Positions 1 through 12,177 of a stretch of DNA of 64,000 nt are shown here, piece by piece (the stretch's first letter is position 1; the number at the start of each line of letters is the position of its first letter). Position numbers and translations under genes: made by a program. Source of the DNA: Incurvaria masculella. Its lineage: Eukaryota; Arthropoda; Insecta; Lepidoptera; Incurvariidae. The notes beneath the pieces are model-generated. The model did not search any database, was not told the DNA's origin, and worked only from the letters and a program-made list of their open reading frames with translations. The stretch is taken from assembly GCA_946894095.1 (NCBI GenBank), contig OX335653.1:9429001-9493000 (forward strand). The letters are read 5' to 3'.

Positions 1-495
1 GAGATTTCCAGCTCGTTGGACCTCACCGAGGCGAGGGCCATATGAGCTCACCTCTCTACATACACTCTCAGAACATCCAAACACATCCTGCCGCCTGTTG
101 CAAGAACACGTAGCTGCTCCAGTTCGGAAAGTAGTTCCACGTTAACAGGTACCAGTGTCGGCAGAGCCGCATCGAAATCTCGCCTTACAAACAGCTAGAT
201 GAGCTCAGCTATCTTCTTACACTCTCAGAACATGCACACCCAGCCTGCGCCGTAAGGGCCGTAGACGAACTGAGATCGCCGCCTCACTGGACCTCACCGA
301 GCTGCTGGTGATTTTACTTCTTTCCACTTCTTATTACATTTATTGAAGATCCTTTCGAAAGACAAGCCCCGCAGTGACACATCAGAATAGATCTAATCAT
401 AACAAAAATCAATCAGTAACAGTTTCAATTAATTTTACGTGTATCTATGTATTCACACATATGGCTTCTTACTTAATTTATTTTTCTCCTTTCAG
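1..495 (+). other. Intron of proboscipedia with homeobox-like relics
   Basis: This stretch ends in a good splice acceptor (TTTTCTCCTTTCAG, to 495), so it is the intron upstream of the pb exon. Two segments read as part of a Hox2 homeodomain on the + strand: 1-30 gives EISSSLDLTE and about 271-303 gives TEIAASLDLTE, the helix-2 sequence that normally sits directly before the VKVWFQNRR segment at 496. Neither continues into the expected ERQ plus splice donor (the second reads ELL followed by GTGATT), and upstream of each the homeodomain is not recognisable. A second repeated block, about 41-98 and 198-253, shares TACACTCTCAGAACAT. I read these as decayed duplicates of the upstream homeobox exon, but a different tandem repeat is possible. 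Confidence 0.4.
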
Positions 496-1947
496 GTGAA
501 AGTATGGTTTCAAAACCGGCGAATGAAACACAAACGGCAAACGCTGAGCAAAAGCGACGACGGCGACGACAAAGACTCCACCACGTCGGAGGGCGGCAAG
601 AGCTCCAAGACGGGCCTCGACAAGTTCCTGGACGATGAAGGTCCGCTCTCCGGAAAGAAGTCCTGCCAGGGATGCGAACTTCCGCCCGGCGTGCTCTGCG
701 GGCCGGAGCGCGAGCGCGAACGGGACCGCGACGAGCTGCCCGCGGAGCTCGCCACGCGCGGCCACAACAACAACACGCCCAGCGCCACCAACAACAACAG
801 CTTCACCGGCACCAGCGACGGCGCCTCCAGCGTCGCCAGCTCCTCCTCCTTCGACAAGCTGCCCGGCGAGGAGGACTCGCGCGACGATCACCCGCCACCC
901 CCGCGCACCGTCGCCCGCAAACTCAAGCGCGAGCCCAAGCGCGAGCCCTGCCTCGACACGGTCACCTGCAAGCTCTCCCCGCCGCCCTCCTCCAAGGACG
1001 CCCTTCTGCAGCTCCCGGACGGACCTCCCCCCAAGACCTACTCGTCGGTTAGCCTCACACCGGCCTCGACCCCCGGCACGCCCTCGAGCATGCATCCGAG
1101 CCCGCTCGGCCCTTACCCACGTCCCTCGCCGCCGGCGGCGGCCGCCTCCGCGCACGCGCAGCCCGTGCCCAACTCGATACCGCCGTACATCATCCGCGGG
1201 AACGCCCCACCGTCACAGTTCCTGCCGCACCACGACTTCCGGCCGGACTCGAAGCAGTTCGTCGGCAAGCCCGCGCAGTACGGCCGCGGCTACGACGCCT
1301 ACGGGGCGGCGATGCAGGCGGACCCGCAGGCCTTCGGGAGGGGGCAGCACCGTGCGGCCGCGGCGGCGGCCGAGGGCTCGCCGGGATCCCGCGGACCCAA
1401 CGGCAGCGTCCCGCGGCAGGTGTACCCGCACGAGATGTACCACCAGGGCTACGGCGGCTACCCGACCACCGCGCCCGGCTACGGCAAGGAACAGGCGGCG
1501 GCGTACGCGCACCCCGGCTACGAGCAGGTCCAGGCCTACCCGGGCGAGCACGCGGCCTACAACAACCACTACGCGTACCACTACCACGCGGCGGAGAGCG
1601 GCGCGCACCACGCGGCGCACGCGGCCCACGCGGCGCACGCTGCCCACGCGCACGCCGAGCACGGCTACTACGGCTCCGACGGTTCCGGGCAGAAGGGCGC
1701 GTACTACGACGGAGCGGCGTACGGGGCGCAGCAGGGGTACGGTGGCGCGGGGGAGATGTACAGCGGCGGGGGCGGGAGCGGGGGCGCGGAGGCGGCCGAC
1801 GGCTACAGCTCGTTCCAGCAGTTCTACGAGGCGACACACGCACCACCGCCGCCACCCGGCGCCGGCGAAAACTCAAACTCCTCTTCTGACTTCCACTTCC
1901 TCAGCAATCTGGCGAACGACTTCGCCCCGGAATACTACACCATTTGA
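496..1947 (+). CDS. pb: Proboscipedia (Hox2), last coding exon, partial
   Basis: Homeotic transcription factor that specifies mouthpart identity in insects; orthologue of vertebrate Hox2. The exon opens at a TTTCAG acceptor and starts with homeodomain helix 3, VKVWFQNRRMKHKRQT, the Hox2 signature; the intron falls at homeodomain position 44/45, a known intron site in insect pb. The upstream homeodomain and the hexapeptide are outside the window. The exon encodes 483 residues. The rest is low complexity: Glu/Asp/Arg-rich near residue 70, Pro/Ser-rich 130-230, an Ala run, Tyr/Gly-rich stretches, and a His-Ala repeat at about 1597-1665. It ends in LSNLANDFAPEYYTI, which resembles the C-terminal motif of insect pb/maxillopedia (from memory). 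The exon is far more GC-rich than its surroundings, so long open frames on the opposite strand here are composition shadows. Stop TGA at 1945-1947. Confidence 0.93.
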   Translation: MKVWFQNRRMKHKRQTLSKSDDGDDKDSTTSEGGKSSKTGLDKFLDDEGPLSGKKSCQGCELPPGVLCGPERERERDRDELPAELATRGHNNNTPSATNNNSFTGTSDGASSVASSSSFDKLPGEEDSRDDHPPPPRTVARKLKREPKREPCLDTVTCKLSPPPSSKDALLQLPDGPPPKTYSSVSLTPASTPGTPSSMHPSPLGPYPRPSPPAAAASAHAQPVPNSIPPYIIRGNAPPSQFLPHHDFRPDSKQFVGKPAQYGRGYDAYGAAMQADPQAFGRGQHRAAAAAAEGSPGSRGPNGSVPRQVYPHEMYHQGYGGYPTTAPGYGKEQAAAYAHPGYEQVQAYPGEHAAYNNHYAYHYHAAESGAHHAAHAAHAAHAAHAHAEHGYYGSDGSGQKGAYYDGAAYGAQQGYGGAGEMYSGGGGSGGAEAADGYSSFQQFYEATHAPPPPPGAGENSNSSSDFHFLSNLANDFAPEYYTI

Positions 1948-4074
1948 GACAGGGACTTGGTCGAGCGTGCCAGCGACCTTTTCGTATAATTCGCGTGGAA
2001 AGTGATTCCAGTAGACAGGTACTCATGGGACCCTCGGGCGACAATGGACTCGTCAGTGTGTTAACACGTTTCATTAGCCTCAACATCCGAGGGAAGCCCA
2101 CGCCGGCGAGCCCATGTCGACCACTGGCACGCTCGCACCTTCGCTGACTTTCCTGCATTCTATGCTTGCACGCGGGAAGTAAGAGACTATTCCTAACGGT
2201 TCTGTCTATGTTCAGTGATGTATTTAATATGTGGAGTAAGCTGTACCTATTTGTAAGTATTTAATTGTAGCTTAAGGGTTACTTAGGTAAATTAACAGTT
2301 AGCATTTGTAAATACAGTTACTTACACACTTTACTACATAATTGATAATGAAAGAATATATTGTACATTTAGTTAAATATATAACATCCGTGCATCGGAT
2401 TGCAGTATCCGAAATAAGTAAAAGAAATGGTGTGAGAAAATGGTTGCAGTTTTTTACATTAAATGTATAAAAGCTGGATTACAAATTAATTCAATTTAAA
2501 TTATTGTTGATGAATACAGAATGTTTCACATTTAAACATTTATACCCACGATTCTCATATGTATAGTGGTTGGTTGAAACTGATTCTTATCTGAATTCTT
2601 TACCTAATATCATAGCAGTAAGTATAGTTGTTGCCTTATTTAGTTCTTAAAATATTGTTTTTGTGACTAAAAATGCTCTTTAGATATATAAGTGTATGCA
2701 AGTAGTATATGTAAAGTAAGTCATTGTTAATTTTAAAAGGCTCATTTTAAAATGTTATCCGATATGGGAAAAAGTTTTGGTTAATTTATCTTGGGCTTAT
2801 GAATTCTTTAATTGTATAAATGTAAAGAAACACTCGTGACTGGTACTTACGTGGTGAGCAATCTGCTATTTGAAAATGAAATTAGTATCAGTTTCTTTAT
2901 TTCGTCCATAGATTAAAATTACACCCTCGGATTAGTCTTTTTTTTTCTCTTTTCTGCCGGTTCGATTACTTCTGGCTAAGAAGAAACGACAATAAACTTC
3001 GCCAGGTTTGTCATTATATAACATTACATTGGAATATCCAGGCAATTGGATAAAAAAGGAATGGAATATTAGCGTGAACCTTTTACATTCTCTTTTAGGA
3101 ACTCTAAAACAATTATTTTTTTAGTTGATTGTTGCATTGAGTTTTTTATAAAATTGTACCTAACGCAACCCTCAGAAAACATGTTTACATAATAAAATGA
3201 CTATCCTACACTTGAATATAATGTACAGTCCAATATGGATAACTTTGACAACGCCAGTCGCTCGCAGTGTTCCCCGCATACCAAAATGTACACAACTGGA
3301 GAAAAAATAAAAATCTCCTAAGTATAATATTTTGACAAGTATAACCGTGATGTCAGGTGAAAGTACTGTTACACTAATCAACAAGTGTTGATTAATGTCA
3401 TTCGTAGGACGTCATTTTGACGTTTATCGGCTTTAGAACCAGAACGGATTAGTCGTATTTATTTATTTTACTGTTTCCAAGGAACCTACTGTTACACGCG
3501 CATTTAAGGTAAGAAAAATAATCATTATTTTAAAAAAGATACAATAAACATGTAAAAAAACAAACAGACAAATTGAGTACCTCCCGCTTTTTTGAAGTCG
3601 GTTAAAAAGTAATTCCCCTGTCAGGTTTGAGCAAAGCTATCCATGTTGATCTATATTTAAATACCACTGCGCCACGATAATATTGTGTTAAAAACTTTTG
3701 TTACCTTTGTTTCCTAGTTGTAAGACTTAAGATATTCACGCAAGATACTGTACAGAACAGCCTGATAATCGACACTGTCAGTAAAGAAAATAAGTCATAA
3801 GGGAAATTAAATGAAGATACACAAATTCTATATGTTTTCTTTCACCAATACCCATTGTCTAATGACCAATGCCATTGCTACTACCTAATAATCTCTAAGG
3901 AATTTATGGAATCTGGAATGGGTCGCCTACACAAAGTCAAAGCACAGGTTCCAAAGATCAGAACATCCAAAAGTATGTTTTTTCGTGTAGATTATAAAAA
4001 GCATATATTGTAGGTAAATTCTAATCTAATCTACCCTAACCTAAACTAATTCAAAAAGTTTTATATTCATAAGA

Positions 4075-4240
4075 GTTTGATTGATTGATTGATTGATTGA
4101 AAGTTCTTGAATACGCCACAAAAAACAATTAACAAAAGAAAGTACAGTGCAATAACAACATAATAAGTGGGGCGCAAATGCAGGCTTATCCCTCGAAGAG
4201 ATTTCTTCCAGCCTACCTATGTTTTAGATGCTATGGGTCC
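4075..4240 (+). repeat. LINE-tail-like repeat with (GATT)n
   Basis: A GATT microsatellite (about 4079-4100) is followed by a block (AATACGCCACAAAA onward) that recurs in inverted orientation at about 21,225-21,360, including the shared phrase GCAATAACAACATAA. A simple-repeat end next to a conserved block suggests the 3' tail of a non-LTR retrotransposon; the family is not identified. Confidence 0.45.
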
Positions 4241-5145
4241 ATTTATTTTAGATGCTATTTAGATGTTTGGTCTTGTGCTTTTTGGACTTTATGATGAGTC
4301 CCATCTGGAATTAACACAGAATTTCGTGATTAGATAAATTTTTAATTAGTATAATTTACACCCTAAGATGAATAAAATCAATAAAACAAACTTTAGTTAA
4401 ATTAGTAATTTTAATGTTATATTTTATTTCCTCTCGTTCACTAACAATCAATATTTTTAGTTGACTTGGATTACTAAATTAATTTTACAAGGACTTCTCC
4501 ACATGAGGCACTGTCATTACATACACATACTGTAGGATCTATGCAGCTCACTGTCCGTCCACGGCAGATGGCAGCTGCGCCCTGGCGGTGCCGCCATTCG
4601 AAGCTATGCAGAATACGCCTGGAGAGGTTGCCTTGTGCCGGAGGCCTGGTCGAGGCGGCGAGGGTAGTGGGGTGAAATTGCGGGGTTCCAGAGGGCAAGC
4701 ACTGCTGGTGCGAGGCGGGCTGATACATTCTAGCGTTGGGTAGTAGATGGCTATGGGTTTTTGTTTTTCTGGATGCCAATACTAGTCGAGTCTATGTGGT
4801 ACAGCGCAGGTGTAGGTGAGTGGGGGAGCAGCAATTGTGTGTGGGGATGCCTCTGGGTCATGCAGTCTTGCTTGTCAGCTAGTCCCAGCTCTGCATCGAT
4901 TATTTGATTCATTGTTAGATGTTTTATTTAATCCCTAATCAAGAGGTTTTTTTTGGATTGGCTGTCTCGTGTTTTCGTTCACTTGCAACTTCTTGTTTAT
5001 TTGTGGAAAATTTTACAGAAATATTAAAAGTGATAAACGATATTTGACAGTAATTTACTTTCTGTTTATTGCGTATCATAAACTTAGCATGGGTCAGACA
5101 GAAATTCCTTAAACATTCTTACTCGTTTAAAACATTATAAGCGCG

Positions 5146-5151
5146 TTTAAT
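5146..5151 (-). terminator. Candidate poly(A) signal of prefoldin 5
   Basis: On the minus strand this reads ATTAAA, about 30 nt after the prefoldin 5 stop codon. It is the nearest plausible cleavage signal; position and hexamer are the only support. Confidence 0.3.
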
Positions 5152-5180
5152 ACATACATGTAGGTAGTATAAAATTTAAA

Positions 5181-8100
5181 CTATGATGCCCCTGCCTTCT
5201 GTGCCTGCGCCTGTTGTTGGAACTTCATTTCAATCATCATGATGATTGCATCTCTAATTTTAGACTTCTCTATACCCATAGATTGAATCTTTTCCATTTG
5301 ATCGGTCACAAACTCAATTTTTCTTGTAAAGTAATCCTTAGCATCCGATATATTCTGAAAAAAAAGCAAACAAAGATATCTTAAATAACTTAAGCGTGGC
5401 TTTTCACGGTGCAGGGGGAGAAGTTTTCTCCGAATGACTCAGTCATCAGTTCTTGAGTATGTGTGGAGTAGTGGCTGCCTCCTTGTACAATGGGTTGAAA
5501 AATAAGCTTGAAACATCGGAGAAATACTCCTCTCTAGTCTAGGATCATCGACATTTTGCATGGGCACAGTAAAAACTAACAATTCGGTTCTCGGGAACCA
5601 GAAAGGACACTGGCAAAAATGCGTTTTTTTTAAAGTATGTACAGAAAACTTTCAAACAAAAATGGCAAATAGAGAACCGAATGGTTTCGGTGAAATCTTG
5701 TTGTAAAGAAAACCAATCAGCTATTCCTCAATGCTGATATAGAAAACAGCACGGCTACCCGATCAAAATGTGAAATTGGCTGCGTCTCATTTAAGAATAA
5801 GAATAAGAATAAGACATTTTATTTGCCACAACACATAAGTACAATAGAGTAATGAACATAAAACAAATTAAACTAAATTAAAAACAATTAAACATTGCAT
5901 TCTCTTGTAGGTATCTTAAATTTGTGACAAATGGGATCAATCTCAGCTCTCTCGCAGAAAACTACGAAGCTGGTTTTCAGACGAATCCCTACTATAACTA
6001 TCTTTAAACATTGCAGTTTAGGTGATGCTGCTTCGTGTTTGCCAGCATAAAATAAAATGAAAATATAATTAGCTTAATTTTATAAAAAAGTTCAACAGTG
6101 TGTTTGTAAAAAAAAAAAGTGTGTTTTTGTGTGTAAGTGTGTGAGAGAGATTTAGAATGTGAGGTGTGTCATTTATATACGAATATGAGAGTTGTAACAA
6201 GGGTGTTTGTGTGAGGGTATGTGTGAATGTGTATGCAATGTGGTAGGGGGAGATTGAGAGATTTACACCTAGTCACTGCCACTTATGCCTTCTACTCACT
6301 ACCCCTCTCTCAATCAGTCTATATTTTAAAAAATACCGCACGGCCATGACATCTTTCATTTAGCAACTCAATGAAGTTCAAAACTTTTACACAGTCCAAT
6401 ACCGACTAAGCTGTAATGCTTATACCCAATTCAACAGAAAGTTTAAACAAGCCAAAACAAATACTGCCTAACTTATAAACAATTCTTGTTCCACCGATTT
6501 ATCTCTGAATAGTGACGCCAGGCTTTACCTTAGAATAAGCCAAAGAATCGTTTATTACTAACAAACCCAGTATAGTGAAGGAATAGTTAAACCTCCATTA
6601 TACCAAAAATTTTGCTAACTGGCGTTAACTTGCATGCCAATCGACCTTGGATCACTGGAATACTAGTGCTTAAAATGTGGTTTCCGCATTAGATCGTCAA
6701 GACAAAAAGTCATTGTGGTCGCATTCAAAAGTGCTCAAACGCTCTATTTAGCGTTCATGCTTACGCTCAGAGTTTTGTTTTTGTATGTAGTAAAGGATCC
6801 AGGACACAAATCCAAGCACTTTGAGCAATTTGGCAGTTATTGAATGTGGGGTGTGGCGAATGTGTGAAAATATCAAAAGCTGTTTGCTTTGATGATGCCA
6901 TTTTTATTTTTCCAACCAAGGGTAAAGGCGAAATAAATCTTCAATAATTTTGCAATAATCTTTTCCATGGTTTAGCAGAGGATCAAATTATAACACCATT
7001 ATTAGTAGTATTTTTTTGACAGCTAGGAATAACTAAGGAATTGACATGATGTTAATGTTTACTAGTAAGGCTGTTACTGTTTAGCAGTTCGTTTCTGATT
7101 TGATCCCATCTCTACAAAGTGGTCTCAAACCCCTTTTGTGTGTTTTAGACACCAATAAATTTTCCAAGGATCTACTTTTTTTAGGAGATTTTGCGCAAAC
7201 CTTCTGGGCGTAGTAGCCAGTGCCGATATCGATGATAACATTGTTGGTATCAGCGATGGTGCCCGGCACGTACATGGAGCCGGTGAGTGGCACCAGGATC
7301 TCCTTGCCGGCCGTATCCGAAGTCACTTGCGCCACACAGTCCCGGGAGTCAGCAAACTTGCCTTGCGCCATCTTCAGCGTTTGCAGCGAGTCCGTGAATA
7401 CGTTCATCTCCTGCCGGGAACAAAACGAATGCATTTAATTTCCTATTTCTCCAAGGTTCATCAGTTTTCCAGCCATCAATTCAAAATACTGTTAGAAAGC
7501 AAGATATTTTGTGTCTTAAAGTAGCCGTTTCTGCCAAATCGTTAGCACACTCCAGATGCAGTAGATCCGATAACACCGGCCACCTATGTTAATACTGAAA
7601 TTGTCACAATGCTAATTAATCATTAATCAGTCATGGAAAACAATTATAACAAATCTGGTAATAAGAATAATCCAGTAGGGAGATTACGAAATTCATATGG
7701 CACTAGAAAATGTTAAATTACTTGGAATCAACAATGTCAATAAGGTAGACATTAACTACTTACATAAATGAACAAACAAAATGTCACATTTGAATAAGAT
7801 ATGAATCATTACATTACATGTATAAATGGTCACTGTTGAATGAATATTTACAATACAGTAATTACAAACACGGACAGAAAGGTTGAAAGTTGCATAGAAG
7901 CTGTCCGAGACCTCACATCCTTCCTTTATTTACCTTTTTTGTCCACGTTTGATAATTATTCGAGCACTAAAACAATTTTTGAAAGAGGTAGGTCAACCAA
8001 CTTTGAAATTTTAATGCAAACTGTTACTTTCACATTTTTTAAAAAAGGAGAATGCCCATTGCCCCACATTTTGGGGCCCCTTAAAAATATTAGTGACTAC

Positions 8101-9289
8101 CTGCCAAATCAGTGTTATAATTTAGAAAAACAATATGAATTTTCGACACACGAATTTTGAAGACGAAATTCATTGTTGTTTTGATTTGTTGTGAAATGTG
8201 GTTTTGAGGTTATTGAATGCGTTGAAGACATCAGAACGCTTAGCATGGAACAAAATGCTCCAGTGCAAACGCAAAAAAAGGACAAAGTTTTATGTCTCCT
8301 TGATAATTCATAAGCAACAAGCCTTAACATTAATCCTAGGATAATTGTAGATACGATTTATGCCTTTTTTCTTCCCTACCGGACAGAATGGCACGGAAAC
8401 AGCTGCCGAACACATTTTGTGACAAAAGAAGTACTAAAGCAATGTTTTGTCCTAGTCTTAAGCATATTGTCAATAGGAAAAAAAGTAATTGTGAATGATT
8501 CCTTTTAATTATGTAACCATTAAACGGCCGTGAAAACAAGGGATTCAGATAGTAAAAACATGTTTAAATAATAAATACAGATATCATAAATGTGTCAATA
8601 AAAGACACGACTGATTTCGTAAGAGGTCTGGATTTGGGCATTCTCCTTTCCGAGTTTTACCTGCTGGCTTCCATTTCGTTGATATCGAACGAGTTTTTGG
8701 TGCCAAAATATGCCTCACTTCAAAGGAAGAAGTAAGGCCCATATTGACAGTGGTTTTGGCGCAAAAATCGCCTTATTTTAAAGGGCGAAAATAGTGTGTG
8801 ACGTAAATTGATTTTTTGTGTAGATCGAACCAACATTACCCAATTTGTACATTGTGATTACACTGCGGGTCAGTGATAATATACTTTGTCAAAGATATAT
8901 CAAACACTATTTGTTTTTGTTTTCCATTCAGTAAGGTTCAGAAATGCTTAAATAAAAAGGTCATGAGGTGGTCGCTCAGTTGCTTTAGGAACCATCAGTG
9001 TCAGTGTAGGAGATGTCCAGAAATAAATCATACCTATTAATAAAAATGTATATAAAACGTATTAATTGTGATCTATTCTTTATTGGTAAAATGTTATAAG
9101 CATGAGGCGCGAAGATCCCCCTAGCTCAGTTAACCAGTAGAAATGAGAAGTCAAATAAAACAAAGTAGTGAGAGGTTATGTCGTGACCTGGTCAAGTTGC
9201 TGTTTGAGCTGCGACAGCTGGTGCAGATTCAGCTTAGACAGATCCACCTGTTGCATGCCGGCCGCCGGCGCGCTGGAGATCGTCGCCAT
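5181..9289 (-). CDS. Pfdn5: Prefoldin subunit 5, three coding exons
   Basis: Alpha-type subunit of the hexameric prefoldin chaperone, which passes unfolded actin and tubulin to the cytosolic chaperonin CCT; the vertebrate protein is also called MM-1. Coding exons on the minus strand are 9289-9188 (34 codons from ATG), 7410-7201 (70 codons) and 5354-5184 (57 codons) plus stop at 5183-5181: 161 residues, close to the usual 150-160. All junctions fall between codons (CAG/GT after LDQ; AAG/GT after YYAQK). Visible family hallmarks are QLKQQLDQE, the hairpin LVPLTGSMYVPG, IDIGTGYYAQK, and the C-terminal coiled-coil half DAKDYFTRKIEFVTDQMEKI. The start was chosen because it is the first ATG upstream of a clean donor and gives the usual N-terminal helix. 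A 6.3-kb LINE begins 82 bp upstream of the ATG. Confidence 0.95.
5355..7200 (-). other. Prefoldin 5 intron 2
   Basis: Intron of about 1.85 kb. It holds an AAGAAT repeat followed by ACATTTTATTTGCCACAACAC at 5791-5835, a LINE-tail-like end, and a low-complexity GT-rich tract at about 6108-6250. I see no gene in it. Confidence 0.5.
7411..9187 (-). other. Prefoldin 5 intron 1
   Basis: Intron of about 1.8 kb between the first two coding exons. AT-rich, with only short open frames that lack any recognisable domain and look like chance. No transposon ends found. Confidence 0.5.
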
Positions 9290-10277
9290 TCTACACGTAT
9301 ATCAAAGGAAGCTCGAAATTCAGAAAAACAACTGGATGGATAGAGTATGCACCACCACCACAGACTATTAGTTTTTTTTTTTTTTGTTTCTGTATCCAAT
9401 GGACAGGCAAAAGCTTTCGCTATACAGCCTTCTCTTTATTGTATCTTATGGATTGTAGTCAATTCTGGAGTGTCATGTAGTTAAATACTTTCTATTGTCT
9501 CATGTATATATAGAAATATGGGTTCAAAGTTAGTCGGTTGACTTAATATCTTTTTCAGGTCGAGCGGGATTTTTTCTCTTTCTTTGTATGTAATTTCTAA
9601 GCATTTATATAGTTTTTCTCTTTGCTCATCAAAAGCACAGCAATGAAAGAAGAGGTGGTCCAGGGATTGATCAGCTAAGTTGCAGTGTGGGCATACGGCG
9701 GTGTCGATAAGGTTTAATCTGTAAAGATGGGATTGAAAAAGACAATGTCCGAAACGTAGACGACAAATTGTTGTATAATATTTTCTTCTTTTTGGTAAGG
9801 TTTTATTGAACCAAGGTGTTTTCCCAACTAAATCGTTTATTTCAGCGTACCAACGACCCGTATTGGACATTTTCCATTGTTCGGTCCATTCGTGGATAAT
9901 TTCCTATTTTATTTTCGCTACAAATTCCGGTTGCGGTAGGGCAACATTCTTAATATGGCAAATATTCAGGTTGCTGTCAGCTATCGTTCTAGCTAGATAA
10001 TCTGCTGAGTCGTGTGGCTTCAAATTTATGTGGCCGCGAATCCAGAAAAAACATATTTCGTAGCCTTGCTGTATCAAGGGAAAGTGTTTATCCCGTATTT
10101 GGTGTATGACATAGTGAGTATTGGCATCTAGTTTCGTATTCTGTAGGGCTCTATGAACGCCCATGCAGTCGCTTATTATTATCCACGAATAGTGTTGTTG
10201 AACTTCGATGAACTCGAGTGCGATTTGAATTGCCAAAGCTTCAGAAGTGTATATTGATGCAGAACTAGGAATCTTAA

Positions 10278-10818
10278 GGTGGCCCAACCCGCTCATTTCC
10301 CCATACCAAAGGGGAAAGAAGATCACGCCTATATTTCTTGTCAGAGATCCAAAATTTTGTTCAATATAGCTTTATTTGATTGAACTTGATGTCTGATGAC
10401 CATTGGCATTGTAAAATTGTGTTTGGTTTCCAAGTTATAACGTCCGAAAGTTCGGATTTTTCGCGCGTTTATACAATTACTTTGGAGGTGGATTACGCAA
10501 GGATAAAGTAAGAACATCTTAAAAAGATTAGTCATCAGACATAGCTTGTTTAATCAAGATGTATAATCTATTTGGTTTTTGTTAGATTTTTGACTACAGC
10601 GGTCGTGGTTTACTTTTAGCTATAAGTCGTTTTGAAATTAAAATTTTCGTAAATCTTACCAAATCATACACTATGCACATTGTCTTTTTTGTGGACAGGT
10701 TGCATCTTCCTCATAACGGAGCCTGTCTTATTCTTAGAAACAGAGAAGGTCCCAGAGCGCAACAGCACGGTTTTGTACCGTGCCCGCAAATGAGTTGAGG
10801 CCGCCGGGTTGGGCCACC
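10278..10818 (-). mobile_element. TTAA MITE family A, copy 1
   Basis: 541-bp non-coding element with inverted ends GGTGGCCCAACCCG, flanked by TTAA on both sides (10274-10277, 10819-10822). TTAA duplications are the mark of piggyBac-type transposition. It lies inside the RNase H domain of the LINE; removing it and one TTAA restores an open frame across the site. It is inverted relative to copies 2 and 3. Confidence 0.9.
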
Positions 10819-12177
10819 TTAATGCCATAACCTCTCTTGGTTGTCTCGTCATAGATCGCGCAGCCGACCCCACGAACTGTTTTCGAACCATCGGTATATA
10901 TTCTTCTGTAACCTCTGTAACTTGAAATTTGTTCTAATAATTCTTCTTTGCACTCCAAGTTTTCGTCTATTTGAATTGGAATTCCGTAGAATTTGCTGTC
11001 ATATTTTCCCAAATAGCAAGGAAAGTTGAAATTGGCTTGTATTTCGTATTCATTTTTGTATTGTAATATATTTGAAAAGTCTCTCAGGATGTAAGGATGA
11101 TGACTAGGATCGGATGGGATGGAAAGGAGATGTTGAATTTTGGTAAACAAAGGATGATTTGATATGGATAGAAGCTTTAACAAAAATTTTAATTTCAGAT
11201 ATTTGAAGCGGATTCTCAGTGGAGGAATGTTACATTCTACTTGCATGGATACTATGGGAGTTGACATCATCGCTCCAGTTATTAAACGTAAGCTTTTATT
11301 TTGTATTTTTTCCAGTTTCTCTATAAGTTTCCAATGATGAGAAAAACATAGAAAACCATATTCAAAATGGCTACGTATCAAAGATTTAAAAAGCATTATT
11401 AGGATTTTCGGATCCGCGCCCCAATAGGTGCCCGCTAAGGACCTCAAAATGTTGTATGATCTTAACGCTTTGTCTGCTATGCCATCGACATAAGAGTTCC
11501 AAGATAAGTTACTGTTAAATATTATTCCTAAAAACTTAACGGTTTCAACTACCGGAAGAAGAGTGTTATTGTAGAAGACTTCGGCTTTTAATTTGTATTT
11601 ATTTTTACTAAATATAACAACTTTGCTTTTCTCTGGGCTTATATCTAAATTTAACTCAGTGAAATATTTATACAAATTCTCCATGGCTTTATTTATACAA
11701 GTTAATGTAGTTGCTCTATCACCAATGGAACAATAAATAACCAAATCATTGAAGGTTATTTACATCAAATCCTAGTTTTGAGTTTAATTTATGAATATAA
11801 ATTATAAATAAGAGGGGACTTAATACCCCACCTTGAGACGTTCCCCTATAGGAAAATCTGGGACCAAAAAGAGAGTTGCTGTACATATTTCACATATACT
11901 TCCCTGCCATTTAAAAAAATATATATCCAATTTATTAATTTTGCTGGAATGCCCAAGGAGTTCAAGATCGATGCAAGTGTAAAGTGATCGATGTTGTTAA
12001 ATGCGCCGACGACATCTAAAAATACACACACGGTATCGTGATTGAATGAGAAAGCTTTTGAAATATCCAGATGTAGATGACTGAAACTTTCTCTAGAGGA
12101 TCGACCCCTCCTAAAACCAAATTGATTGCTAGGTAAAATGTTATTTCTTTCTATAAAAAATTCTAAACGTTGTTTAA

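Larger units (their letters stand above)
1948..5180. other. pb 3' UTR and flank, no further gene seen
   Basis: AT-rich DNA downstream of pb. The pb 3' UTR must begin here; AATAAA at 2991-2996 is one candidate poly(A) signal, but the true end cannot be fixed. At 3540-3606 there is a fragment ending GAAGTCGGTTAAAA, the same terminus seen at 23,760-23,795. A GC-richer block at about 4490-4870 has open frames on the minus strand but matches nothing I recognise. Confidence 0.4.

Noticed and set aside
478..2005. Long open frames on the opposite strand and in other frames over the pb exon (up to 456 residues)
   Set aside because: They overlap a clear homeobox exon, consist of Arg/Pro/Ala-rich low-complexity sequence, and follow from the high GC content, where stop codons are rare.
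4079..4100. CRISPR-like or satellite array
   Set aside because: It is a simple GATT microsatellite without spacers. No CRISPR array, rRNA or bacterial operon features are present anywhere in the window.
9143..9371. Plus-strand frames over the prefoldin 5 first exon
   Set aside because: The minus strand encodes the prefoldin N-terminal helix with a valid donor; the plus frames have no similarity to anything I know.
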